Below are positions 43,219-52,485 of a DNA stretch of 64,000 nucleotides, in pieces. Position 1 is the stretch's first letter; the number at the start of each line of letters is the position of its first letter. The notes under the pieces are model-generated. The model saw nothing but the letters and a program-made list of their open reading frames with translations. It was not told the DNA's origin and did not search any database. Both the position numbers and the translations under genes were made by a program. The stretch spans positions 62,001 to 126,000 of the forward strand of contig CATNCF010000002.1 of the NCBI GenBank assembly GCA_950097145.1. The letters run 5' to 3'. Source of the stretch: an uncultured Lachnospiraceae bacterium. GTDB lineage: Bacteria; Bacillota; Clostridia; Lachnospirales; Lachnospiraceae.

Positions 43219-45930
43219 TCAGTTTTCTCCTATTTGTGCTTTATTATAAAAGACCCTGGATTCCTGGATTCCCATATCATGAAAATCCTTTTCTATTTCT
43301 TTCCAAAATAACCCTGAAGCCGATAAAATATAATAATCTTTGTAAGTAGTACAGAGCTCTTGGGGAGGTATGACTTTTTTTTCCTCGAACATATATGATT
43401 TTATTCCGGCTTTTTTATCACTGTATAAAATCCGTGCCTTTGTGCTGCCATCCATCAGTTTTAGCAATTGTCGGCAGTCTTCCCCAGTACCATAAATAAT
43501 TATTTTCTCGTGGGTTTTCACATATTCTATGGCTTGATAAATCTCCTTTTCATAATGTTGCGCCATACGTTCCGCCGCTGTCTGTTTAATTTCTATCTTT
43601 CCAAACTCTGGGGAAATATCATCCAAGAGCATATGCTTTCTGACATTCCACAACTGCCATGTTAACCATCCGCAGCTTTTTTCAGCTAATTCTCCTTTTT
43701 CAAATACAGATTCGTCTTCAAATAAAAAAGGTTTCAAAAATAATTCCTGCAGTTCCCGCCGGGTAAATTTGAGACAATTTTCATAAGGGTATCCGTACTT
43801 CTTTTGATACATACTGCTGGCAATGGAAATTCTAAAACGGTCAAATTCTGAGAGAAAATCTTCATATTTGTCAAAAACTGCTTTTAAATCAAAATCCACA
43901 CTGCCGCAGTGAGCCAGGGGTATATGCCGCCCTTTCATTGTACGGGTGGTTTTTTGCATACTGTCTGACCATGCTATGCCAAGATGGCCGCAGAGTTCCA
44001 TAAGTTTTTCCCTGGGGTGTAATTTCATATCCTCAAACCGCATCTTAAATTCTTTCCAATGCTGATACTGGAGAGGGAAACTGTCCCAGATAAAATCATC
44101 CAAAAACAGAATGGGATATGGATCGTACACAGATTCCCATCCTCTTTTTGCCCGGGCCAACCCGGATCCTGCTCGTACAATGTTGTTTCTGCGCAGCACA
44201 AGTGTCTGTCCATTTACTTTTGCATCTTCCAGCCAAAGAGCAAAAAAAGCAAATGTATTCCGGGGTATTAAATGCGGTTCCCAGTAAATAACCAGGTTGG
44301 AAATATCCGATATTTGCTGCTCCCTTAACATTTCTGCATAAGCGATGTGAAATAGCACAAATAATTCCTGGGAGGTAAAACGTTTCTTTAATTTCAAGAA
44401 TCGCCTTACACTATTGTTAAACCTTTCAGGGTTTGGAAATTCCTCTTCTTTATTACATGCTTCGCGCTGATAGATTTTCCAAAAGTTGTCTAAAACTTTG
44501 TTTGCGTCGATGTTGGCAAGACAAATACAGTAAAAAAATAAATTATTATTCAAATCCGATTCTGGATTGACCAGGAGTTCCGGATGCCCGTCTAAAACGC
44601 CCCGTACAAATACGTTTCCGCTCCAGCCTGGTATCCGGCCCAAACAGATTCCTTTGGGTGTCAGGGCAGAAAGTGTGTATTTCTCAATATTCTGATTCCG
44701 ATACAGTTCCATCAGCATATAGGCTCTATTACTGCTAAAATAATCTGTATAATCCTGGATTCCCATTTTTGAAAGTTGTTTCTGCAGCTTGCGATATTTT
44801 TCTTCTGCTACATACTGCAAAGTATTATAATACTCTGGGATCACTAAACATCGTATTTCTCCTTGATTTACAGAGAGCCTTTGATCCATTTCTATGATAG
44901 AAACATCAATACAGCCGTTTTCAACCCTGTACAGATAATCTGATAACTGATTACATAACACACAATCCCCTATCAGCAAAACCTTCTTTTGGCGCAGCAC
45001 ATGAACCAGATTGCTTTGGGGAATCTCCTTGAAATAATCTTTCAAAAGAAAATACTGCTGATTTCTTTTATATCCCAGATAGTTAAAATATTCTGTCAGT
45101 TTTTCTCCCAGGGCTCCATAACAGTCTTTGCAGTTTATAAAGACAGGCTTTTGAAGTTGTCTCATAGCGTCTGGGATGCTCAGCACGCTCTTTCCCAACA
45201 GTTCCTGCGGATGCTTTTCTTCTGCTGCAAACCCCAAAATATCAATTCCATGCGCCATAAGCAGGTCGTAAGCATCCTGGGCAGTCCGATCCACTCCCAA
45301 AATAAGAATTTCCTGTTCCTTGCGCAGTATATCAAGAAACATTTCTTTGTTCCCTATGGTATTGTGGATTCTGTTTTGCAATATGTTTGTCTCATAGATC
45401 TTATTGATACATTCAAATTCCGGAGAGACACTTCTTTTTCTTCTTTCAGAAAGATCCATGTCATAACACACAGCGCCCTCTGCATATACAACCAATGTTT
45501 TTCTTCTGTTGGTTTTGTGGGCGCTTTTATATCCAAGTAAATCCCAATAGTCTCCAGTGACAGATACCGTGATTCCTACACAGTTCAAATAGTCTGCCAG
45601 ACAGGACGCTAATTCGTTGCATCCGCATATCAGAACTTCTTTATAGTCGGGAAAAATATCAGTAAACTGTAAAGCGTTCTCATTTTCCCTAAGTTCTTCC
45701 AGCATGCGAAGTTCCCGATTCGCCTCGCTGTCTTGATAAGCGAAACAGATAATTTCCCCTGAATCATCTGTCAGCGGAATAAGATAATCCTCACAGTCAT
45801 CATAAGAGGTGAAAAGAAAAGCTTCCTTTACTTTTTTCCAAATATTCTCATGGAAACATAGTGGTTTTCTGGATAAAGCTGCCTGGCAGTCTTTCTGGGT
45901 GATATCTTCTTTCCTGCAAAAACGTATCAT
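43219..45930 (-). CDS. Large multidomain protein with sulfotransferase-like core
   Basis: A 903-residue protein not known to me as one family. The first ~400 residues hold two or three Rossmann-like NDP-sugar-binding modules (VLICGCNELASCLADYL; EILILGVDRTAQDAYDLL; KVLLIGDCVLCNQLSDYL). Residues about 425-740 look like a sulfotransferase: ICLGRIPGWSGNVFVRGVLDGHPELLVNPESD near the start, NIVRAGSGLARAKRGWESVYDPYPILFLDDFIWD in the middle, and RFEDMKLHPREKLMELCGHLGIAWSDSMQKTTRTMKG, the usual R-x-E-D-(L/M)-x-x-x-P...L..LC..LGI pattern. The C-terminal ~110 residues are another Rossmann-like module (KIIIYGTGEDCRQLLKL). Adjacent cysC and sat would supply PAPS. GGAGG precedes the ATG. The sulfotransferase call rests on pattern and context. 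Confidence 0.65.
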   Translation of the reverse strand: MIRFCRKEDITQKDCQAALSRKPLCFHENIWKKVKEAFLFTSYDDCEDYLIPLTDDSGEIICFAYQDSEANRELRMLEELRENENALQFTDIFPDYKEVLICGCNELASCLADYLNCVGITVSVTGDYWDLLGYKSAHKTNRRKTLVVYAEGAVCYDMDLSERRKRSVSPEFECINKIYETNILQNRIHNTIGNKEMFLDILRKEQEILILGVDRTAQDAYDLLMAHGIDILGFAAEEKHPQELLGKSVLSIPDAMRQLQKPVFINCKDCYGALGEKLTEYFNYLGYKRNQQYFLLKDYFKEIPQSNLVHVLRQKKVLLIGDCVLCNQLSDYLYRVENGCIDVSIIEMDQRLSVNQGEIRCLVIPEYYNTLQYVAEEKYRKLQKQLSKMGIQDYTDYFSSNRAYMLMELYRNQNIEKYTLSALTPKGICLGRIPGWSGNVFVRGVLDGHPELLVNPESDLNNNLFFYCICLANIDANKVLDNFWKIYQREACNKEEEFPNPERFNNSVRRFLKLKKRFTSQELFVLFHIAYAEMLREQQISDISNLVIYWEPHLIPRNTFAFFALWLEDAKVNGQTLVLRRNNIVRAGSGLARAKRGWESVYDPYPILFLDDFIWDSFPLQYQHWKEFKMRFEDMKLHPREKLMELCGHLGIAWSDSMQKTTRTMKGRHIPLAHCGSVDFDLKAVFDKYEDFLSEFDRFRISIASSMYQKKYGYPYENCLKFTRRELQELFLKPFLFEDESVFEKGELAEKSCGWLTWQLWNVRKHMLLDDISPEFGKIEIKQTAAERMAQHYEKEIYQAIEYVKTHEKIIIYGTGEDCRQLLKLMDGSTKARILYSDKKAGIKSYMFEEKKVIPPQELCTTYKDYYILSASGLFWKEIEKDFHDMGIQESRVFYNKAQIGEN

Positions 45931-46030
45931 TTTAACCTCCGCAAATAAACACTGTCTTATTTTATAAGTTCATAAATATTTTCTTTTTTTCTGCTGTAAT
46001 GGGGCGTACTTGCAGAATATGGATGATTCC

Positions 46031-47338
46031 TTATAACTGCCAGTAATCATATTCTTGTTCTGGGAAATCTTTTTTTTCATACATCCCTTTTAAGTCAAAA
46101 AGAAGTTTTCTAGTTTTTCCAGAAAATCGTGTTCCAAACCATTCCGTTCCTAAATTTTGAAATATTTGATGCTGCACACAGATCACAATGGCGTCCACTT
46201 CCCTTATCTCTTCCAAAGGCAGTAAGCGGATATTATAGAAATGTTCTGCTTCCTGTTTATCCGCTACATCATCCGATACCAATGGTTCAATACCGTATGT
46301 CCGCAGTTCAGTGATAATATCGATCACCTTGGTGTTTCTGGTATCCTGGCAGTTTTCTTTAAATGCAAATCCCAGAATCGCAACCTTTGCCGTCTTGATT
46401 GCACAGTCTGCCTGAATCAGCGCTTTTACAATATTTTCTGCAACATATCTTCCCATATCGTCATTAATGCGGCGGCCTGATAAAATAATCTGTGAATGAT
46501 AGCCCAATTGTTCTGCCTTGTGGGTCAGATAATAAGGGTCTACACCGATACAGTGTCCGCCCACCAAACCCGGATAAAAATTTAAGAAATTCCACTTTGT
46601 CCTGGCAGCTTCCAGTACAGCTCTTGTGTCAATGCCCATTTTATGGAAGATAATGGACAGTTCATTCATAAATGCAATATTGATATCCCTCTGGCTGTTT
46701 TCTATTACTTTTGCTGCTTCTGCCACTTTGATAGAATCCGCCCGGTATACGCCCGCGAGTGCAACTAATTCATATACTTCAGCTACAATATCCAGTGTCT
46801 CTTTATCCATTCCAGATACTACTTTTATAATAGTAGAAAGCACATGCTCTTTGTCGCATGGATTGATCCGTTCTGGAGAATATCCTACCTTAAAGTCCCT
46901 GCCGCATTTCAATCCGCTTTCTCGTTCTAAGACAGGGACGCATTCTTCTTCTGTTACGCCTGGATAAACGGTACTTTCATATACTACAACCGCTCCCTTT
47001 TTCATATTTCTGCCGACGATGCCAGAAGCAGAAAGAACAGGGGTTAAATCAGGTGTTTTATCACTTTTGACAGGAGTTGGAACAGCAATAATAAAAAAGT
47101 CTGCAAGACGTAAGTCTTTTTCCAGACAGGTAAACATGATAGAAGTGTTTCTAACAGTATCATTTCCGACTTCTTTGGTGGGATCTACCCCTTGCTGATA
47201 CAGTCTGATTTTTTCTTTATTTATATCAAATCCGATAACATCCAGCTTCTTTGCAAATGCTGCAGCCAGCGGCATTCCCACATACCCCAGTCCTATTACG
47301 GCTAATTTTGTTTTTTTCGCTGTTAATTCTGCTATCAT
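46031..47338 (-). CDS. UDP-N-acetylhexosamine 6-dehydrogenase (TviB/WbpA-like)
   Basis: A 435-residue nucleotide-sugar dehydrogenase that oxidises the C6 alcohol of a UDP-HexNAc to the uronic acid in two NAD steps. N-terminal KLAVIGLGYVGMPLAAAFAKKLDVIGFDIN, central YSPERINPCDKEHVL, KVAEAAKVIENSQRDINIAFMNEL and the catalytic cysteine in GGHCIGVDPYYL. The SPERINP and QRDINIA forms are those of TviB/WbpA (UDP-GlcNAc) rather than UDP-glucose dehydrogenases. The ATG at 47338 has AGAGG six bases upstream; an ATG at 47344 sits too close to it. Together with the WbpP/TviC-like epimerase this gives UDP-GalNAcA or similar. Confidence 0.88.
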   Translation of the reverse strand: MIAELTAKKTKLAVIGLGYVGMPLAAAFAKKLDVIGFDINKEKIRLYQQGVDPTKEVGNDTVRNTSIMFTCLEKDLRLADFFIIAVPTPVKSDKTPDLTPVLSASGIVGRNMKKGAVVVYESTVYPGVTEEECVPVLERESGLKCGRDFKVGYSPERINPCDKEHVLSTIIKVVSGMDKETLDIVAEVYELVALAGVYRADSIKVAEAAKVIENSQRDINIAFMNELSIIFHKMGIDTRAVLEAARTKWNFLNFYPGLVGGHCIGVDPYYLTHKAEQLGYHSQIILSGRRINDDMGRYVAENIVKALIQADCAIKTAKVAILGFAFKENCQDTRNTKVIDIITELRTYGIEPLVSDDVADKQEAEHFYNIRLLPLEEIREVDAIVICVQHQIFQNLGTEWFGTRFSGKTRKLLFDLKGMYEKKDFPEQEYDYWQL

Positions 47339-47394
47339 ATCCATCCTCTTTTCATTTTTTGACTAAGTTCTGCATAGTTTTGACGTATAGAATA

Positions 47395-48345
47395 TTAAAT
47401 AACATAGTTCATAATGGCCAAATACAAATTGATTCTTTCTGGATGTTCTGCATTGGTTTTACAATAGTTTTCCTGGTACATTTTCATATAGTTCTGTACT
47501 TCTTTTAGTCCATCGACATTTTTTTGTTCTATGGCAGTCATCCCAATCAAGATACAGTGATAGCCAATAAAGCGCTTGGCATATTCAGGCGCCTCATTTC
47601 TTACCTGGCATTTCGCCATTAATTCTAATACTCTTTGGTATGCAGTCACCGATCCAAGCCGATCCTTGATACTTCTTGAAAATGAAGCGGAAGTCGGTCT
47701 TGTCCTGTAATGATAAAAGGGGCGGTCCGTATACACGATTTTCTTTGCATTTGAAACAAGCTGCGCAAGATAGTAAATATCCCCACCTATTTTCATCTCC
47801 TCATCAAAAAGAAGCAGTTGATGGTTTTCATCATAAAAACAGTTCTTTTTATACAGCTTGTCCCACATATATCCAAATGCGCGGTAGCGGTCCCTTTTAT
47901 ATATGTAATAATAGAGCTGGTGATTATCAAAAATATTATGCTTCACGGGTTCCGTATTTTTTACAGGGCTGCCGCCGTCAGGAAATTCTTCAAACCAGCT
48001 CCCCACTGAAATATCTGCCTTATGTTCTTTCATAGCATTTAACAATGTTTCATACATATCTAATTCCAGCCAGTCATCACAATCGATAAATCCCCATACA
48101 TCGCCTGTGGCCAGCCTCAAACCTGCATTTCTGGCAGCGCCTTCGCCAGCGTTTTTCTGATGAACAACAATAACTCTGCTATCATGGCTGGCGTACTTAT
48201 CAACAATTTTTTCTGAACCGTCAGAAGAACCATCATCCACACAAATAAGCTCTATGTTCGTATATGTTTGATTCAGTACACTGGAAATACATTGGTCTAA
48301 ATATTCTTTTGTGTTATACACTGGCAAAATAATAGAAATTTTCAA
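47395..48345 (-). CDS. Family 2 glycosyltransferase
   Basis: A 316-residue GT2 enzyme: KISIILPVYNTKEYLDQCISSVLNQTYTNIELICVDDGSSDGSEKIVDKYA, NAGEGAARNAGL and GFIDCDDWLE with the DXD metal site. It transfers a sugar from an NDP donor to a growing glycan or lipid carrier. The TTG start at 48345 is chosen because AGGAGG lies eight bases upstream and the protein then begins at the GT-A fold; an ATG at 48399 has no ribosome site and overlaps the preceding gene. C-terminal ~90 residues are helical and carry no membrane segment. Confidence 0.82.
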   Translation of the reverse strand: MKISIILPVYNTKEYLDQCISSVLNQTYTNIELICVDDGSSDGSEKIVDKYASHDSRVIVVHQKNAGEGAARNAGLRLATGDVWGFIDCDDWLELDMYETLLNAMKEHKADISVGSWFEEFPDGGSPVKNTEPVKHNIFDNHQLYYYIYKRDRYRAFGYMWDKLYKKNCFYDENHQLLLFDEEMKIGGDIYYLAQLVSNAKKIVYTDRPFYHYRTRPTSASFSRSIKDRLGSVTAYQRVLELMAKCQVRNEAPEYAKRFIGYHCILIGMTAIEQKNVDGLKEVQNYMKMYQENYCKTNAEHPERINLYLAIMNYVI

Positions 48346-48382
48346 CGATTCTTCCTCCTGTAATACTCCGTATTTCCGGCAG

Positions 48383-49516
48383 CTACTTTTTTGTGCCATG
48401 AGTATGTTCTATCATAAGATGTGGATTTTTTCTTATGTCTTTTCCGCCATTCAATATACCTGCGTCATTTGAAGAAATTCCATTTTTCCATAAAATGTAG
48501 GTGAAGGATAATTGATCACGTTTTATCCCTGTTCTATATTCTTCAAACCACTGTTCCATAATTCTGCTGCCTACAGCATTTGCATGGTCCCGCACAATCA
48601 TTCCGCATTCAAATAGTCCGTATTCCCTGGGCATCCCTTCTCTCAGATATCGCAGCATTTGTTCCCTGAGACTTTGGTAATTGATAGTTCCTCTCTTGTT
48701 TGCAATCAGCCTTAAGCCCTCTTCATAAATGCAGTTTCTTAGTGGATGCTTGTGAAGGGCCATACCGATTGTTCCAATCTGTTCCACATAGTGAGAGACT
48801 GGATGCAAAAGCTGAATGGTTCCATCCAGGTAGATGGAATATCTGTAATTTTCAAATATACGATGGCCGTGCATCTTACACCACCTGTTCTTTTCAGCAT
48901 TTTCAGCTAAATTGCCTGGAGCAAAATCAGTAATGTCCAGTTGTTGATATACATGCAAATCCGGATATTTTTTGTCACTAATCAGAAAATAATCGCAGTT
49001 TTCTTCCGTTTTCAAAGGCTCTTTTATGTAGTCGTAGTCTCCCGTTACACATGTGTAGACAGCTGCACGTTCCTTTTTTTCTAACCGTGAAGAAGAGTTA
49101 TTCTGCAAAGAATCCAATGCATATCCTCGTATATTTTGGATACCATAAAATTGCTCTATAACAGAGTCTAAAGAAGTAATTTCATCAATGGTAATAAGAT
49201 GCAAAAAAGAGTTGTCTGCCAGGGTATGGCATACTTCTTCCATATATGCAGCCCCAAGACAGACGCAGACCAGGACATGCTTTTGCAGCGTAAGCAGATT
49301 GTCATAATCTATCCCTTTTATTCCGGGATGCTTTATAACGTAATCTGCAATCGCCTGTCCATTCTTGTCACAGACAAATTTTGGCCGAAGACCAATCCAG
49401 TCTAAAAACTGAATCCCCATATCCTGTCCTAATTGTCCTAAACCATATAGGACTACAGGCCAATGATTTCGTTTTGCATCTTCTATCTTTACTTGTGTCG
49501 TTCCTGCATCAGACAT
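48383..49516 (-). CDS. TOD1/MUCI70-type (DUF616) glycosyltransferase-like protein
   Basis: A 377-residue protein in two parts. Residues about 15-105 form a Rossmann-like module (WPVVLYGLGQLGQDMGIQFLDWIGLRPKFVCDKNGQAI). The rest fits the DUF616/TOD1-MUCI70 glycosyltransferase-like domain: AAVYTCVTGDYDYIKEPLKTEENCDYFLISDKKYPDLHVY, NRWCKMHGHRIFENYRYSIYLDGTIQLLHPV and MALHKHPLRNCIYEE. YLDG stands where a DXD would coordinate the metal. AAGGAG precedes the ATG, and it lies nine bases from the asparagine-synthase-like gene. Sugar specificity unknown. Confidence 0.72.
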   Translation of the reverse strand: MSDAGTTQVKIEDAKRNHWPVVLYGLGQLGQDMGIQFLDWIGLRPKFVCDKNGQAIADYVIKHPGIKGIDYDNLLTLQKHVLVCVCLGAAYMEEVCHTLADNSFLHLITIDEITSLDSVIEQFYGIQNIRGYALDSLQNNSSSRLEKKERAAVYTCVTGDYDYIKEPLKTEENCDYFLISDKKYPDLHVYQQLDITDFAPGNLAENAEKNRWCKMHGHRIFENYRYSIYLDGTIQLLHPVSHYVEQIGTIGMALHKHPLRNCIYEEGLRLIANKRGTINYQSLREQMLRYLREGMPREYGLFECGMIVRDHANAVGSRIMEQWFEEYRTGIKRDQLSFTYILWKNGISSNDAGILNGGKDIRKNPHLMIEHTHGTKK

Positions 49517-49525
49517 AAATGCTCC

Positions 49526-51394
49526 TTATGTAGTGAAATAATGTGTATACCATTGCTGGAATATAAAAAATGGCCACACAATTTTGGCGTAATTTTTTCC
49601 GCTCCATTTTCCCTGATTACCGTTTTTTAAGTATTCTGATACAAATTTTATAGTTTCATTTGGCTCAAAGATTCCCTGTCTCACTAAAAAATCTCGATTG
49701 ATCCAATCGCATATGCGATCTTTTAAAGGTCCTCTCATCCACTTATCAAGTGGAATGGAAAATCCCATTTTGGGTCGGTCCAATAGTTCTTTGGGAATAT
49801 ACTCATAAGCGATATCTTTCAATATGCGTTTTTGATTTCCATTGTCATCCTTAAAATTCCATGGAAGTTTTAGTGAAAATTCCAGGATATCTTTATCTAG
49901 GATAGGACATCTGCATTCTAAAGCATATTTCATCGAAGCCCTGTCTACCTTAGTTAAAATATCACTAGGCAGATAAGTATCCATATCTAATAACATTCTT
50001 GCTGTATCAAATCTGCGTTCCTTATAGTTTTCTTCTTCTATATAGTAATAATGATCGGTGTGGTTTATTAATAGTTTGTCTATACAGTGTATATAGTTAG
50101 ATGCGCCTGCCTGTGCCGGAAACAAGCTGCTCATGCTGTCTGTGATAATACGATATTCTATAGGATTTTTCAGCCATTCTTCTTCCGTTCCTGTATATGT
50201 TCCGCTAATTCCCTTCTGCGCCAGTGATTGTGCCTTTTGCAGAGTTGTATAAATATTATAGCCTCCAAATAATTCATCTCCTCCATCTCCTGACAACACA
50301 ACTGACACCTTTTGCCTTGCCAAATGGGAAATGAACATCATAGGAATTTGTGAAGAATCTGCGAAGGGTTCATCATAATATTGGGGAATATCATCTACCA
50401 TGGATAATAACTCTGCTTCTCCGATATAAAGTTCTTCATGCTCACTTCCAATAGAATCAGCAACTTTTTTGGCATAAACTGCCTCATTGAATTCTTTTTC
50501 ATGAAATCCAATACAAAAAGTTTTGAGAGGCTGTCTTCTCTGCTTTTGTGCAATCGCGCATATCAGGGAAGAATCATATCCTCCGCTTAGGAATGCACCT
50601 ACTGGTACATCCGCGATCAGCCTGCTTGAAACAGATTTTATCAGCATGTCTTTCAAAATTTCTTTGGCTTCTTCATAATCCCATAAGTTTTGCTTGTCTT
50701 TTGCAGCAAGATACTGCTGTGCAATATCCCAGTATTTATATTGATTGATAGTTCCATCTTGAATTTTTAATATGCTGCCTGGAGGTAACTGATAGGTATC
50801 CCGGAAAATGGTATCTGGCGCATTCAGACATAAATGAAATAAGTAATGTCCGATCATATCTGTATTAATCTCTTTTGGAAAATCAGGATATGCCATAATT
50901 GCCTTTAATTCTGAACCGAACACGATCGTTTCATTTTTTACATAATAATACAGCGGTTTCTTGCCAATTCTGTCTCTGATTAAATAAACGGTACCAGTCG
51001 TATGATCAAGAAGTGCGATTGCGTACATGCCATTAATCTTTTCTACAAAGTTAATACCCCACTGCAGATATGCGGCAAGGATTACTTCTGTATCGCTTTC
51101 ACTCTGAAAAGCATAATTTTTCAACTGCTTTTTCAAGTCTGAATAATTATAAATTTCACCGTTAAATACAACGCTGATATTTTGATCATTTGAATGCATT
51201 GGCTGGTGGCCTTTATGGGATAAATCAATAATGGACAGCCTTCTCTGTGCGAATCCCACATGAACGCCGTTTCCTAATTCAAAGATTTCCTCTCCATGAT
51301 CGTCCGGCCCCCTGTGAGCCAAGGAATCATTCATTATTTTCAGTTCATCAAGATTAGCCGTATTTTTTCCGACAAATCCACATATGCCGCACAT
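49526..51394 (-). CDS. asnB: Asparagine synthase-like glutamine amidotransferase
   Basis: A 622-residue two-domain enzyme. The N-terminal class II glutaminase domain starts with the nucleophile Cys2 (MCGICGFVGK) and has LAHRGPDDHG and FNGEIYNYSDL. The synthetase domain has the PP-loop FLSGGYDSSLICAIA. It uses ammonia from glutamine to amidate a carboxyl group through an acyl-adenylate. Inside polysaccharide clusters such enzymes typically amidate a uronic acid, and a uronate-forming dehydrogenase/epimerase pair is encoded nearby. Plain asparagine synthesis remains possible. GGGAGG precedes the ATG. Confidence 0.85.
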   Translation of the reverse strand: MCGICGFVGKNTANLDELKIMNDSLAHRGPDDHGEEIFELGNGVHVGFAQRRLSIIDLSHKGHQPMHSNDQNISVVFNGEIYNYSDLKKQLKNYAFQSESDTEVILAAYLQWGINFVEKINGMYAIALLDHTTGTVYLIRDRIGKKPLYYYVKNETIVFGSELKAIMAYPDFPKEINTDMIGHYLFHLCLNAPDTIFRDTYQLPPGSILKIQDGTINQYKYWDIAQQYLAAKDKQNLWDYEEAKEILKDMLIKSVSSRLIADVPVGAFLSGGYDSSLICAIAQKQRRQPLKTFCIGFHEKEFNEAVYAKKVADSIGSEHEELYIGEAELLSMVDDIPQYYDEPFADSSQIPMMFISHLARQKVSVVLSGDGGDELFGGYNIYTTLQKAQSLAQKGISGTYTGTEEEWLKNPIEYRIITDSMSSLFPAQAGASNYIHCIDKLLINHTDHYYYIEEENYKERRFDTARMLLDMDTYLPSDILTKVDRASMKYALECRCPILDKDILEFSLKLPWNFKDDNGNQKRILKDIAYEYIPKELLDRPKMGFSIPLDKWMRGPLKDRICDWINRDFLVRQGIFEPNETIKFVSEYLKNGNQGKWSGKNYAKIVWPFFIFQQWYTHYFTT

Positions 51395-51442
51395 TTATTT
51401 CATGACCTCCCTGTTTGGAATTATCAAGCTCATAATGTAAAT

Positions 51443-52354
51443 CTATTCTTCATTAATCACGTAAATATTTGCTGTTCCTGTAGTTCCAGATATTGTTTGT
51501 ATTTCTTTTACAAATTTAAATATGCCGTGCATCACAACCTTTTTGTGTTCTCTTGGGGAAACATATATAAGAATAATTTCTCTCTGTTTTCTCGCATAGC
51601 TTTCTTCTATATTTGTTATGACTTTTTCAAATAGCTCTCCGCTAAATGGATCATACATGTAAAAGTAATTATATTTGTCCAGATCACAATATTCTGCAGC
51701 GTCTCCATTTACAATATCCGCCTTTATTTTTAATTTTAGGAGGTTTTCTATGGCTGAACTGCAAAGTTCTTTATTATACTCTATTCCTCCCAGTGTTTCT
51801 GCACCGCAGTGCGCGAACATTGAGAGTGCGGCCCCTCTGCCGCAGCCAAAATCAAATACGGCATCAGTTTTTTGAAATACAAAGTTTGCAAGTATTTTCT
51901 TGACGTCTGTTCCATATATGATTCCGTATGGATTCCCTACGGTTACTTTCTCTTTTTCTTTTCCTGTAAAATTAATATTTAAGTCTTTTTGTACCCATTG
52001 GAAATAATCTGCAGTCGTCTCGTTCTCACCATAAAAGAGTTCTCTTAAAACTGCATAACAATCACGAAAACCCATATCATCCAACTGTTTCTTTATGGTG
52101 TTTGCTGCTTCACCAGATACAGCAATAATTACAAATGAAGTAGATGGATCGTATTTATACAATATGTGATGTCTGTATACGCCTTTTAAGGACGGGCAGT
52201 TATCATCTATCACCGCTTCAATAGATATACCGTTCCAATATTCTTCCAATAGCTTACCTTGTGCGCCGTATCCCCAAATGAAAATTCTTTTTCCATTTAA
52301 TTTATATCTGAAATTATCTGTCAGTTTCTCAAATTCTAAATATTTTTCTACCAT
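51443..52354 (-). CDS. SAM-dependent methyltransferase with N-terminal Rossmann-like module
   Basis: A 303-residue protein. Residues about 20-110 are a nucleotide-binding-like module (RIFIWGYGAQGKLLEEYWNGISIEAVIDDNCPSLKG), and the remainder is a class I methyltransferase: AVFDFGCGRGAALSMFAHCG (motif I), GIEYNKELCSSA and YFYMYDPFSG. It may methylate a sugar hydroxyl or amine. The same module pairing is seen in the FkbM protein encoded at 35 kb. AAGGAG precedes the ATG. Confidence 0.75.
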   Translation of the reverse strand: MVEKYLEFEKLTDNFRYKLNGKRIFIWGYGAQGKLLEEYWNGISIEAVIDDNCPSLKGVYRHHILYKYDPSTSFVIIAVSGEAANTIKKQLDDMGFRDCYAVLRELFYGENETTADYFQWVQKDLNINFTGKEKEKVTVGNPYGIIYGTDVKKILANFVFQKTDAVFDFGCGRGAALSMFAHCGAETLGGIEYNKELCSSAIENLLKLKIKADIVNGDAAEYCDLDKYNYFYMYDPFSGELFEKVITNIEESYARKQREIILIYVSPREHKKVVMHGIFKFVKEIQTISGTTGTANIYVINEE

Positions 52355-52485
52355 TTTTTCTCCTTTTCAATAACCTGGAAAATATACTCCAGTTCCGCCG
52401 CATCTGGCAGATGGGGTATTAAGCGTTGTATATGTATACGCGGCTATCATATTTCTATATCCTGGCATAACGGCTGATACCTGTC

